Positions 1 to 8,293 of a stretch of DNA of 48,271 nucleotides are shown in pieces. Each line of letters starts with the position of its first letter. Position 1 is the first letter of the stretch. This stretch comes from Verrucomicrobiia bacterium (GTDB taxonomy: Bacteria; Verrucomicrobiota; Verrucomicrobiia; JADLBR01): positions 1-48,271 of the forward strand of contig JADLBR010000315.1 in the NCBI GenBank assembly GCA_020847615.1, read 5' to 3'. The position numbers and the translations under genes are program-made. Below the pieces are notes generated by a model, which saw only the letters and a list, made by a program, of their open reading frames with translations, had not been told where the DNA came from and did no database searches.

Positions 1-135
1 AACCGCGCTCTGAAATATGGGTCCCCGATCGGTTTTCGGCACTGGAAACGCGGCCAACAGTTTGTGATTTCGAAAAATGGTGTTTGGAAGCGCGCGTCTC
101 CATCCCAACCTGTTGCTATCGCGCGGTCTTCCCAG

Positions 136-180
136 AGCCCGGACACTTCACAGCCCGCAAGGCTGTGAAATGTCCGGGCT
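136..180 (-). terminator. 20-bp hairpin overlapping the purB stop codon
   Basis: The arms at 136-155 and 161-180 pair over 20 bp with one mismatch around a 5-nt loop. On the minus strand the hairpin begins inside the purB stop codon. No T-run follows it, so it is not a classical intrinsic terminator; it may be a 3'-end stabiliser or a repeat-type palindrome. The rest of 1-135 holds nothing I can support. Confidence 0.4.
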
Positions 181-1507
181 AGCGCAGGCCGAGTTTTCGG
201 AACTTGGGGCCGACGTGGCGCAGGTGGGGTTCCAGCGAACAGGCGCGGTCGATTTCTCTTTCGGTGAGGTGGGCGCGGATCTCGGCGCTGCGTTTGAGGA
301 AGGCGGGCAGGCATGTGCCGGGGTCGGGCCGTGCGGCGGCCTCGTCGCGGGCGGCCTGCCAGCAGGCCATGGCGGCGCGCTGCACCATCTCGTAGGCCGC
401 TTTGCGGGCGACGCCTTTTTCGGTGAGCGAGAGCAGGATGGACTGGGAGAAGAACAGGCCTTTGGACTTCCACAAGTTGGCCTGCATGGCTGCGGGGTAG
501 ACATGGAGTCCCGCGACGAGGTCGGTCGTCTTGGCGAGCATGTAGTCGAGGAGGATGCAGGAGTCCGGGAGGATGATGCGTTCCACGGAAGAGTGCGAGA
601 TGTCCCGCTCGTGCCACAGGGCGACGTTCTCCATGGCGGCGAGCGCGTTGCCTCGCAGCACGCGGGCGAGGCCGGCGAGGCGCTCGCCGGTGATCGGGTT
701 GCGCTTGTGCGGCATGGCGCTGGAGCCTTTCTGGCCCTTGGCGAAACGCTCCTCGACCTCGAGGACCTCGGTGCGCTGGAGGTGCCGGAACTCGGTTGCC
801 CAGCGCTCGATGCTGCAGCCGGCGACGGCGAGCGCCGCCAGGAAGTGGGCGTGGCGGTCGCGCTGGATGATCTGGGTGGAGAGGGTCGCGGGGCGGAGCC
901 CGAGGGCGCGGCAGACGTGTGTCTCCACGCGCGGGTCGAGGTGAGCGTGGGTGCCGACGGCGCCAGATATCTTTCCAACGCGGACGTCCTCGCGGGCGGC
1001 GCGGAGCCGCTCCTCGGCGCGTCCGAATTCATCGTACATGAGGGCCATCTTGAGGCCAAAGGTGACGGGTTCGGCATGGACGCCGTGGGAGCGCCCCATC
1101 ATGGGCGTCATCTTGTATCTCTTGGCCTGCCCGGCCACGGCGGCCCGGAGGAGTCGCAAATCCTCCAGCAGGATGTCGGCGGACTGGACCATCTGGACGG
1201 CGAGGGTGGTGTCGAGGAGGTCAGACGAAGTCAGGCCCTGATGGATCCAGCGACCGGGCTTGCCGACATATGAGGCGACATTTTCGAGGAAGGCCAGGAC
1301 GTCGTGGTTGGTCCGTTCTTCGATGCGCGCGATCTCGGCGATATCGAAGCGGGCCTTGCGGCGGATGGCGCGCGCATCGGCGGGGGGGATCCTGCGGAGC
1401 TTTGCCATGGCCTCGCAGGCGAGGATCTCGATCTCCAGCCAGATCCGGCACTTGTTTTCCTCGGTCCAGACCGACTGCATGCCGGGTCGCGAATAACGGG
1501 CGATCAT
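179..1507 (-). CDS. purB: Adenylosuccinate lyase
   Basis: This enzyme cleaves SAICAR to AICAR and adenylosuccinate to AMP, releasing fumarate, in cytoplasmic purine synthesis. The 442-residue product is full length for the bacterial type. It carries TSSDLLDT (about 93-100), the histidine-bearing RSHGVHAEP (about 139-147) and the fumarase/aspartase superfamily signature SSAMPHKRNP (about 262-271), whose flexible loop carries the catalytic serine. I chose ATG 1507 because the protein then opens MIARYSRPGM, as purB products of this type normally do; an in-frame TTG at 1543 would add 12 residues that do not look conserved. No strong Shine-Dalgarno is visible. It stands alone, with the next minus-strand gene ending 108 bp upstream. 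Confidence 0.95.
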   Translation of the reverse strand: MIARYSRPGMQSVWTEENKCRIWLEIEILACEAMAKLRRIPPADARAIRRKARFDIAEIARIEERTNHDVLAFLENVASYVGKPGRWIHQGLTSSDLLDTTLAVQMVQSADILLEDLRLLRAAVAGQAKRYKMTPMMGRSHGVHAEPVTFGLKMALMYDEFGRAEERLRAAREDVRVGKISGAVGTHAHLDPRVETHVCRALGLRPATLSTQIIQRDRHAHFLAALAVAGCSIERWATEFRHLQRTEVLEVEERFAKGQKGSSAMPHKRNPITGERLAGLARVLRGNALAAMENVALWHERDISHSSVERIILPDSCILLDYMLAKTTDLVAGLHVYPAAMQANLWKSKGLFFSQSILLSLTEKGVARKAAYEMVQRAAMACWQAARDEAAARPDPGTCLPAFLKRSAEIRAHLTEREIDRACSLEPHLRHVGPKFRKLGLR

Positions 1508-1615
1508 GGCCGTGGAGTAAACACCCGGGCGTGGGACGTTCAACCCAAATTCCCGGGCGGGTGTTTGGCGTGGATCCGGGAACTGTCGGGAGAGAAGTGA
1601 GGGTGCAGGGCGCCC

Positions 1616-2590
1616 CTACCAGGGTTCGCGTTTCATGAAACTGTCGGTGGAGTGAGCGCGCGGGGTTGGCACGGGCCCCTGGGGTCCACCGGGGATCTGC
1701 AGGCTATTTTGGGGCAGGCCGAAACCCATGCCCGGGATTTGGGTGTTGAACGGGGACGGGGTCGAGGGTTGCGGCGCGCCAAAGGCCGGAGGGATGGTGC
1801 CAGCGGGGTATTGGGGATTCGGGAAGGGCGCTGTCCCGAGGGCTTGTGGGGAGGAGGGCGAGTTATTGGGGAACCAGTCTTCGGATCGGAGGCCTGGGAC
1901 GGGTTGCGCCCCGAAGGAGGAGAACGGTGGTTTCGGTTCGGTTGTGTCGGCCCGCGGGCGCGCGAGGGGATCGGGTGGTTGCGTGCCGAGCGTGAATCCG
2001 CCCTGTGCCAAGGGATCGATGCCGGTGTCGCGCAGGCCGATGCCGGGGGAGTCGGCGGGCGGGGTGGGTGCCTTGGTGCCGGGCGAGGCTTCGTCGTCAC
2101 GGGTCCCGGACCGGCGGGGCGCGTCCGCGAACGGGCTGCGCCCACGAGAGTCCTTGGGTTCCCCAAACACGAAGCGCTCCCATTCTTGGAATAGTCGCAT
2201 GCGCTCCTGGTCCGAGAGTTCGGCCGGTCGATTGGGGTCCCGGGGCGCCTGCGAACCGGGCCACGCCCCAAACTTGCTGGGATTCTGGTCGCGTTCGCCG
2301 CCGGAGTCTCCGCTTCCCGGGTTTGGTCCGGAGGGGGACTGGAGGATCCAGAGTTCGTCCGTCTTGAATCCGCCCTGAAGCCCCTTGGTGATCCAGAGGT
2401 CATCGTCCAATTTCTGCCGTGCGAGGGGGTCGTCGAAGGGCTTCCCATCGGGCTGATGCGGCGGACGGGCAGGCTTGTCTTTGTCCTGGGGCGCCTTGTC
2501 GGGGGCGGGCGTTTCGCGCGGCGGCGATGGCTGGGCCATCGCCGCTGACAGGGCGCCGACCAGCATCAGGATGTGCGAGAGGGCACGCAT
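1616..2590 (-). CDS. Secreted proline-rich protein of unknown function
   Basis: I do not recognise a family. The 324-residue product starts with a Sec signal peptide (about 1-19, ending near AMAQP). The rest is very rich in Pro, Gly, Ser and Asp and looks intrinsically disordered, with one more ordered patch around 118-140 (LSDQERMRLFQEWERFVFG) that could form a short helix. No cysteine or catalytic motif stands out. The start ATG 2590 is the only one that gives a signal peptide. The gene is divergent from the M48 lipoprotein at 2707 across 116 bp. A periplasmic or envelope role follows only from the signal peptide. Low-complexity composition means the opposite frames are also open, but the signal peptide supports this frame. 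Confidence 0.7.
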   Translation of the reverse strand: MRALSHILMLVGALSAAMAQPSPPRETPAPDKAPQDKDKPARPPHQPDGKPFDDPLARQKLDDDLWITKGLQGGFKTDELWILQSPSGPNPGSGDSGGERDQNPSKFGAWPGSQAPRDPNRPAELSDQERMRLFQEWERFVFGEPKDSRGRSPFADAPRRSGTRDDEASPGTKAPTPPADSPGIGLRDTGIDPLAQGGFTLGTQPPDPLARPRADTTEPKPPFSSFGAQPVPGLRSEDWFPNNSPSSPQALGTAPFPNPQYPAGTIPPAFGAPQPSTPSPFNTQIPGMGFGLPQNSLQIPGGPQGPVPTPRAHSTDSFMKREPW

Positions 2591-2706
2591 CTAATGTGAA
2601 AGTATAGCCCAAATCGGGGATGTTGCGAGGCGATACGGTGGCCCCGGATGTGGCGCTTGCGGACGCGCGGCAGCGGCTGTAGCCTCTCGGACACACGGAG
2701 TGATGT

Positions 2707-3528
2707 ATGCGAGTTTGGCTTGTCGTGGCATGTGCCGCCGGGTGTCTGTGGGCGGTGTCGGGTTGCGTGACGACCGGAACGCAGGGCGCCGCGCCGGAGC
2801 CAGGGGCTCCGCCAAGACCGGGACTGATCCTGATTTCTCCGCAGCAGGAGGCGCAGCTTGGCGCATCGGCATTCGGCGAATTGAAGTCCACGCGCAAGAT
2901 CAGCGCGGATGCGGGAAAGAGGGCGATGGTGGAGGGGATCGTGCGGCGGTTGGCGCCGCACGCGCAGGCGGGCGTGGCCCAGTGGGAGGTGGAGATTTTC
3001 GAGGATGCGACGCCGAACGCGTTCGCGCTGCCCGGGGGTAAGATCGGGGTGCACACGGGACTGTTTCCCGTGGCGGGTGGCGAGGCGGGGCTGGCGGCCG
3101 TGATCGGGCACGAGATCGCGCACGTGGCCCTTCGGCACGGGGGCCAGCGCATGACGCAGCAGATGGGGATCACGCTCGGCAGCAGCGTCATCGATCTGGC
3201 GCTCCAGAACCGGGAGTCCCGCGAGCGACAGGCATGGATGTCGGCCTATGGGCTGGGCACGACGGTGTTCGCGACGCTGCCGTATAGCAGGAAGCACGAG
3301 TATGAGGCGGACCGGATGGGCCTGATCTACATGGCCAAGGCCGGATATGATCCCCGCGAGGCGGTGGGATTCTGGCAGCGGATGCAAAAGGCCGGTGGCG
3401 GCACACCCCCGGAATTCCTGTCGACGCATCCGGCGGACGCGAACCGCATCGCGGCGATCGAGCGCCTGTTGCCGGAGGCATTGGTCTTTTATCAGGCGCC
3501 GGGTGCGGTGCCCGCCGGCGTCCGGTGA
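2707..3528 (+). CDS. M48-family zinc metallopeptidase lipoprotein
   Basis: The 273-residue product is a predicted lipoprotein: the signal peptide ends in a VSGC lipobox with Cys20 as the lipidation site. HEIAH at 135-139 provides the two zinc histidines and the catalytic glutamate, and EYEAD near residue 200 supplies the likely third zinc ligand. This is the compact, membrane-anchored type of M48 protease (BepA/LoiP/YcaL-like) used in periplasmic quality control of outer-membrane proteins; that role is known for the family and inferred here. GGAG-like pairing lies about 8 nt before ATG 2707 (CGGAGTGATGT). It converges on the DUF4410-like lipoprotein gene with only 8 bp between stop codons. 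Confidence 0.9.
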   Translation: MRVWLVVACAAGCLWAVSGCVTTGTQGAAPEPGAPPRPGLILISPQQEAQLGASAFGELKSTRKISADAGKRAMVEGIVRRLAPHAQAGVAQWEVEIFEDATPNAFALPGGKIGVHTGLFPVAGGEAGLAAVIGHEIAHVALRHGGQRMTQQMGITLGSSVIDLALQNRESRERQAWMSAYGLGTTVFATLPYSRKHEYEADRMGLIYMAKAGYDPREAVGFWQRMQKAGGGTPPEFLSTHPADANRIAAIERLLPEALVFYQAPGAVPAGVR

Positions 3529-3536
3529 CCGGGCGC

Positions 3537-4283
3537 TCAGCGGCCCAATTTCTGGGATGTCTTTGGTTTGGGCTTGGCGGTCGGGGGCTGCGGCTGGGCC
3601 GCGGTGCCGCCTTCGGCAGCGACCTTCACGGTCGTGGCCTGTTCGGGTTTGATCCACCTGCGGTCCAGCATGTATTGCGAGAGCCGCGCCGCGATCATGC
3701 GGGCCGTGCGCTGGGCATCGTCGGAGACGCCGCGCAGGGACCCGCCCACCATCGATATCGCCGCCGAGGCGGGGCCTGGGCTCGTGATGAGGCCGGGCAT
3801 GGAGCCGCTGCCGCCCTCGGTTTCAAATTTCAGGAAGGGCGTCGATCTGGAGCGGGCGAGGTCGAACACCTCGACGGCCACCTGCATCTTGGATGCGCCG
3901 GCGCCGAGGCCCACGAATGATCGCAGGGCGCGGCTGCCCTGGTTGACCACGATGAAGCGGCCCTTGATGAGCCAGCCGGTGCCGGGCATCGAATCGTTGA
4001 CGCCCGCGATCTGGGCCGGCACGAGTTGCGCGCCGATGCGCTCGGCCGTCAGATCCGCCAGCATTACCGCGGTGTCGTGCTTGAAGGACTCCAGTTCGGA
4101 GCCCTCCCGGTCGACGTTGAACTCGGCGCCGGCGGTGGAGAACGGCATGACGTAAACCTGCTGTGGTTTGCGCCTTGGTTTCACCCTCCCGGACTCGTCG
4201 AGGTCTTTGACGCTCACCGACGCGCACCCGACAAGCAATGCGACCGCCATGCCGCCTCCCAGCCAACCCGCCGATCTAGCCAT
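3537..4283 (-). CDS. DUF4410-like lipoprotein
   Basis: The 248-residue product starts with a hydrophobic segment ending in LLVGC, a good lipobox, followed by a basic stretch and then a domain containing NVDREGSELESF and a long region with hydrophobic beta-strand periodicity (KMQVAVEVFDL, TPFLKFETEGG). This matches my recollection of the DUF4410 family of bacterial lipoproteins, whose function is not established. The C-terminal 35 residues are Pro/Lys/Thr-rich. I chose ATG 4283 because it puts the lipobox at a normal distance; the open frame runs upstream to 4499 but would bury the signal. It is divergent from the cation-efflux gene and tail-to-tail with the M48 lipoprotein. Confidence 0.7.
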   Translation of the reverse strand: MARSAGWLGGGMAVALLVGCASVSVKDLDESGRVKPRRKPQQVYVMPFSTAGAEFNVDREGSELESFKHDTAVMLADLTAERIGAQLVPAQIAGVNDSMPGTGWLIKGRFIVVNQGSRALRSFVGLGAGASKMQVAVEVFDLARSRSTPFLKFETEGGSGSMPGLITSPGPASAAISMVGGSLRGVSDDAQRTARMIAARLSQYMLDRRWIKPEQATTVKVAAEGGTAAQPQPPTAKPKPKTSQKLGR

Positions 4284-4385
4284 GGCGGGGAGTTTTCGCG
4301 AAAAGACGCCGCTGGCAACCCGAATCTTTTGGGTTTCTCGGCTTGGGGATGGAAAAAGCCCGTGGCGCTGATAGGGTGGGTGGGG

Positions 4386-5303
4386 GTGAGCGACGTCATC
4401 AGCGGGCGGCTGGATCGCGGGGCGCGGTGGGCCCTGGCGGGGCTCTGCGTCAATCTGGCCCTGGCGGGTGGCAAGATCCTTTCCGGGGTCGTGGGTCACT
4501 CTTACGCGCTCGTCGCCGATGGCGTCGAATCATGCCTGGACATCTTCGGATCGCTGGTAGTCATGAGCGGGCTGCGCTGGGCGGCAGTGCCCCCGGATGC
4601 CGATCATCCGTACGGACATGGGAAGGCCGAACCAATTGCCGGGGCGGTGGTCGCGATCGGGTTGCTGGGTGCGGCGGTGGGCCTCGGCGCGATGAGCGTG
4701 CGGGAGATCCTTGAGCCACATCACGCGCCCGCGCCGTTCACCCTGGCGGTGCTGGTGTCGGTCATCGTCGTCAAGGAGATCCTGTTCCGGCGGATGCGGG
4801 GCGTTGGGAAGGATATTGGAAGCGGGGCGGTCGAGGCGGATGCGTGGCACCACCGGAGCGACGCGATCACGTCCGGGGCCGCGTTCATCGGCATATCCGT
4901 GGCCCTGTTTGGGGGGCCTGGGTATGAGACCGCCGACGATTGGGCCGCGTTGCTCGCGTGCGGGATCATCGGTTGGAACGGCGTCCGTTTGCTGCGCCCC
5001 GCCCTCGGGGAGATCATGGATGCCGCGCCGCCCGAGGACGTGGTCGCGGGCATCAGGGCGACGGCGATCGCGGTTCCCGGCGTGGACGCGCTCGACAAGT
5101 GTCGCGTGCGCAAGGCCGGCCTCGCCTATTTCGTGGATCTGCACGCCCGGGTCGATGGCTCGATATCGGTGCTCGAGGGCCACCGCATCGCCCACCGGGT
5201 CAAAGACGTCCTCCGCTCGAGGCACCCCGAGGTGGCCGATGTGCTCGTGCACATCGAACCCCAGGCCGATGCCACGGGACGATCGTTGGGCTTGGGCGAA
5301 TAG
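4386..5303 (+). CDS. Cation diffusion facilitator (CDF) transporter
   Basis: A proton-coupled exporter of divalent metals (Zn, Fe or Mn; the substrate is not decided by the sequence) in the inner membrane. From GTG 4386 the protein is about 305 residues, normal for the family. It has a first helix followed by ADGVESCLD, the DHPYGHGKAE motif, a central membrane segment, EADAWHHRSDAITS with the second metal-binding Asp/His pair, and a C-terminal cytoplasmic domain ending in HPEVADVLVHIEP. The start is uncertain: GTG codons at 4362, 4380 and 4386 are all possible and no clear Shine-Dalgarno decides. An intergenic hairpin repeat begins 27 bp after the stop. Confidence 0.88.
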   Translation: MSDVISGRLDRGARWALAGLCVNLALAGGKILSGVVGHSYALVADGVESCLDIFGSLVVMSGLRWAAVPPDADHPYGHGKAEPIAGAVVAIGLLGAAVGLGAMSVREILEPHHAPAPFTLAVLVSVIVVKEILFRRMRGVGKDIGSGAVEADAWHHRSDAITSGAAFIGISVALFGGPGYETADDWAALLACGIIGWNGVRLLRPALGEIMDAAPPEDVVAGIRATAIAVPGVDALDKCRVRKAGLAYFVDLHARVDGSISVLEGHRIAHRVKDVLRSRHPEVADVLVHIEPQADATGRSLGLGE

Positions 5304-5330
5304 GAGTCAATTCGTCCGACGCACACAAGC

Positions 5331-5450
5331 TCGGAAATTGCCGCGGCGCATCCCGTGGCCGAACGCGTGAGCGTTTGGCGGCCAAAGCCTCACGGCTTCG
5401 GCTACATTTTCCCAAGCCGGTGGTCCGGCGGCTGCCGGATGAGATCTGAC
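5331..5450 (+). repeat. Multi-hairpin intergenic repeat, family 1, copy A
   Basis: About 120 bp. Read on the plus strand it runs from GGAAATTGCCGCGGCGC to GAGATCTGACC and contains two adjacent hairpins (one around GAACGCGTGAGCGTTTGGC, one around CCAAAGCCTCACGGCTTCGG) plus a CCGG-rich third. It lies between convergent genes and is in the sense direction of the CDF gene, 27 bp after its stop. The same sequence, with few differences, recurs near 10.0, 23.6, 37.7 and 39.9 kb and in part near 41.1 and 45.8 kb. Confidence 0.85.
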
Positions 5451-5486
5451 CCAGCGCCACTCGGGACCGACCCCAGGATGGCGGGG

Positions 5487-6779
5487 CTATGGTTGGGCGC
5501 GCCAGTGCTTGTCGGCGAAATCCATGTAGCGGTCCCAGTCGTAGTCTGTGACGTCGTGTTTGCCGTCGCGGATGTGGTAGCCGATGGTGCCGGACGAGGG
5601 GGAGTTGATGGGTGGCATGTCCGTGGCGGGGAGGCCCGGGGTCCCGAGGAGGCGATATACGGGATCGGCGGCCTTGGCGGCGAGGAACTCGCCCCTGGGG
5701 TCGGCCCAGCGATCCTCTTCGGCGCTGGCGATGTAGACGGGGCGGGGCGCGACGAGCGCGATGAGCATGTGCTGGTCGAAGGGTAGCTCGGCCTCGCGGT
5801 CGACATAGGCGGAGAAGGCGGGGCAGAACCAGTGGGGGAAGGCCCTGGTGATGTGGCGGATCTGTTCGCCGAAGTCGCGGCGGTGGAGGGCGGCGCCGCC
5901 GCAGCCGGAGTTGTTGGAGATGACGATGGCGAAGCGCTCGTCGGTGGCGCCGGCCCAGAGGGAGGTTTTTCCGAGGCGCGAGTGGCCCATCACGGCGACA
6001 TGTCTGGCGTCGATGTCGGGATCGGTCTGGAGGTAATCCATGGCGCGGCTGAGTCCCCAGGCCCATGCGGTGATGGCGCCGGGCGCGTCGGGGGGGCGGG
6101 GCGCGTCGGGGGGCGCGGGCCAGAGGGCGTGGGCGCCATTCTTGAAGCCGTCATCGAAATCGGGGTCGATGTCGCCGTAATAGGCGGTGGCGAGGGCGAA
6201 GCCGCGCGCAAGGATGCGCTCCACCGGCCAGCGGTTGGCACGGACGCCGCGGGATGCCTCGGTGGCGCGGTTGTTGGCGACGCCGAATTCCTTGTTGTCC
6301 CGCATCCAGTTCGTGTTGAGATCGATGCCGGGATCGGGATGGATCGAGTGGTTCCCGTAGAAGTTCAGGCCGAGGAAGGCCGGGGCGGGCCGGGGCCGAT
6401 CCTTGGGGATGTAGAGCAAGAGGTCCATGGATGGGCCACCGGGACGATCGGAGAAAAGGATGCGGACCTGCTTGCGCGTGGCGGTGCCGCCGAGGGCGTT
6501 GGAGTCGACGCGCGGGGCTTCGAAATGCAGGCCGGGCGGGGGCGCGGGCATGCGCCCGTATTCCTGCGTCGAGAGCAACGCGAGGATCTCTGGGCGGCGT
6601 CTGGTTCGCCAGGTGGCCGGGTCGCGGACGGGCGTGCCGTCCGAGCAGACGAGGGGGTCGGGGAGGGTGTAGGGGGCGATCTTGGATTCGTCGTAGTTGG
6701 CGGCAGGGGGCGCGGCGGTCACCGCCGCGGCGAGCAGCCAGAGCGAGAGGGAAGACACGGCGGGGGCCTGGAGCCGCAT
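5487..6779 (-). CDS. Secreted CE15-type glucuronoyl esterase-like hydrolase
   Basis: CE15 enzymes cleave the ester between glucuronic acid of xylan and lignin alcohols. The 430-residue product has a Sec signal peptide (about 1-22), then an alpha/beta hydrolase with the serine in GHSRLGKTS (Ser267) and a histidine in DGKHDVTDYDW (His408). SNNSGCGG (288-295) sits where classical members have the acidic residue, so the acid is more likely in EEDRWADP (354-361), as seen in some bacterial CE15 enzymes. WFCPAF (317-322) is also typical. Related xylan acetyl esterases cannot be excluded. The stop lies 37 bp from repeat copy A. It probably forms a two-gene unit with the cytochrome gene 12 bp upstream. 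Confidence 0.82.
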   Translation of the reverse strand: MRLQAPAVSSLSLWLLAAAVTAAPPAANYDESKIAPYTLPDPLVCSDGTPVRDPATWRTRRRPEILALLSTQEYGRMPAPPPGLHFEAPRVDSNALGGTATRKQVRILFSDRPGGPSMDLLLYIPKDRPRPAPAFLGLNFYGNHSIHPDPGIDLNTNWMRDNKEFGVANNRATEASRGVRANRWPVERILARGFALATAYYGDIDPDFDDGFKNGAHALWPAPPDAPRPPDAPGAITAWAWGLSRAMDYLQTDPDIDARHVAVMGHSRLGKTSLWAGATDERFAIVISNNSGCGGAALHRRDFGEQIRHITRAFPHWFCPAFSAYVDREAELPFDQHMLIALVAPRPVYIASAEEDRWADPRGEFLAAKAADPVYRLLGTPGLPATDMPPINSPSSGTIGYHIRDGKHDVTDYDWDRYMDFADKHWRAQP

Positions 6780-6791
6780 GCAAGCGTCCTG

Positions 6792-8171
6792 CTACTGGAG
6801 TTTCTTGCCGTCGAGTTCGCCGGTGAGGCTTTCGAGGAACGAGACCAGCTGCGCGGTCTCGAGCGGGGAGAACGACGTGCCCGATTGGTACTTGCCCATC
6901 GTCTGGACGGCTTCCGCGAGCGTCTTGGCGGAGGCGTCGTGGAAATAAGGGGCGGTGAGGGCGACGTTGCGGAGGGTGGGGACCTTGAACTTGTGTTTGT
7001 CGGCGTCGTTCTTGGTGACGCCGGCGCGTCCGGTGTCGGCATCGGTGAGCTTGCCGCGGTCGGCGAAGTAATCGGCGGTGCGTCCCATTTTCTCGAAGGA
7101 TCGTCCGCCCATGGCGATGCCGGCGTGGCACGTGGCGCAGTCATGTTTCACGAAGAGGGCGTGCCCCTTCTTCGCGACATCCCCGAGGGCGGACTCGTTG
7201 CCGAGGAGGAACTTGTCGAAGTCGGAGTTGGGCGTGAGGAGGGTCTTCTCGTAGGTGGCGATCGCGTCGCAGATGTTTTCCTGGGTGAGGCCGCCGGGAT
7301 AGGAGGCCTCGAACTCGGCCTTGAAGGTGGCGTCCGCGGAGAGTTTCTGGACAATCTCTGGCCACGAGGAGGCCATCTCGATGGGGTTGGCGGGCGGGCC
7401 GGCGGCTTGCGCGGCGAGGTCGGCGGCGCGGCCGTCCCAGAACTGGGCGATGTGGAAAGCGGCGTTGAAGACGGTGGGAGCGTTGATGCCGCCCTTGGCG
7501 CCGCCGACGCCCGTGGAGACGGGTTCGAGGTCGCAGCCGCCCTTCTTGAGGTCGTGGCACGAGGCGCACGAGATAGAGTTGTCTTTTGACAGGCGCGTGT
7601 CGTGGTAGAGCCGATTGCCGAGGGCGACCTTCTTGGCGTCGAGTTTGGGGGGCTGGGGGACGGGCTGGATGACGGCGGTCTTGAGGTTATCGGAGGAAGC
7701 CGGGGAAGCGTAGTGCGCGGCGCGGACCTGGTGTATCCACGAGAGGACGGCCTGTTTTTCGTCGGAGGTCAGGGCCCCGTCCCAGTGCATGGCGAGGTAG
7801 CGATGCGGGGGCATCGAGCCATCCAGGATGGTCTTTTCGATCTTGGCGAGGGCGGCCTCGCAAACCGGTTCGGCCGGCGCCTTGGCGAAGGCGGCGACCA
7901 TGTCGAGCCATTCGGTGCCCTTTTGGATGTCGCCCTTGACCAGGGAGGAGGCGAGCGGGAGGGACGCGTAGAACGGGAGATTGCCCTGGGCGGTGTGGCA
8001 GTTGCCGCACTTTTGGCCGAGGGCCTGCGCCGCGGCGACGTAGCCCTCGGGGCCCCCGGTGTGGGACCCGAGCACGATGCCCTTCGGCAGGCCGACGACG
8101 AGGTTGATGACGGGGAACACGACGGCGATCGCGATGACGATGCCGACGATGATTAGAGCGACTTTCTTCAT
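6792..8171 (-). CDS. Triheme MauG/CcpA-type cytochrome c peroxidase-like protein
   Basis: The 459-residue product has an N-terminal membrane anchor (about 4-27), then a c-type heme site CGNCH (55-59) inside a domain like Haem_bd (with SMPPHRYLAMHW further on), and then a diheme peroxidase/MauG domain with CASCH (202-206) and CATCH (345-349). Conserved diheme-peroxidase segments include GNRLYHDTRLS, QFWDGRA and KVPTLRNVALTAPYFHD. Such triheme forms (E. coli YhjA is one) take electrons from the quinone pool to reduce peroxide in the periplasm; here the substrate is inferred. AAGGAAGGA sits just upstream of ATG 8171. It is followed at 12 bp by the CE15-like gene. Confidence 0.9.
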   Translation of the reverse strand: MKKVALIIVGIVIAIAVVFPVINLVVGLPKGIVLGSHTGGPEGYVAAAQALGQKCGNCHTAQGNLPFYASLPLASSLVKGDIQKGTEWLDMVAAFAKAPAEPVCEAALAKIEKTILDGSMPPHRYLAMHWDGALTSDEKQAVLSWIHQVRAAHYASPASSDNLKTAVIQPVPQPPKLDAKKVALGNRLYHDTRLSKDNSISCASCHDLKKGGCDLEPVSTGVGGAKGGINAPTVFNAAFHIAQFWDGRAADLAAQAAGPPANPIEMASSWPEIVQKLSADATFKAEFEASYPGGLTQENICDAIATYEKTLLTPNSDFDKFLLGNESALGDVAKKGHALFVKHDCATCHAGIAMGGRSFEKMGRTADYFADRGKLTDADTGRAGVTKNDADKHKFKVPTLRNVALTAPYFHDASAKTLAEAVQTMGKYQSGTSFSPLETAQLVSFLESLTGELDGKKLQ

Positions 8172-8293
8172 GGGGTCCTTCCTTGAGTGATTCCTTAATA
8201 GGATTCTGGATTCATTGGCGGTGGCCGTTCAAGGAGTTTTCTTGGTAATAATCTGGTAATCTGCGCCGGGAGGCTTGCGGCGGGGGAGGGGAG

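Noticed and set aside
77..1273. 398-codon plus-strand open frame
   Set aside because: Antisense to purB, whose signature motifs are clear.
5832..7589. 585-codon plus-strand open frame
   Set aside because: Antisense to the CE15-like and cytochrome genes, with no recognisable domain.
8172..8293. TPP riboswitch before thiH
   Set aside because: AATCTGGTAATCTGCGCCGGGAG faintly recalls the conserved 3' part of the thi box, but the CTGAGA box and the paired P1 stem are missing and the leader is very short.
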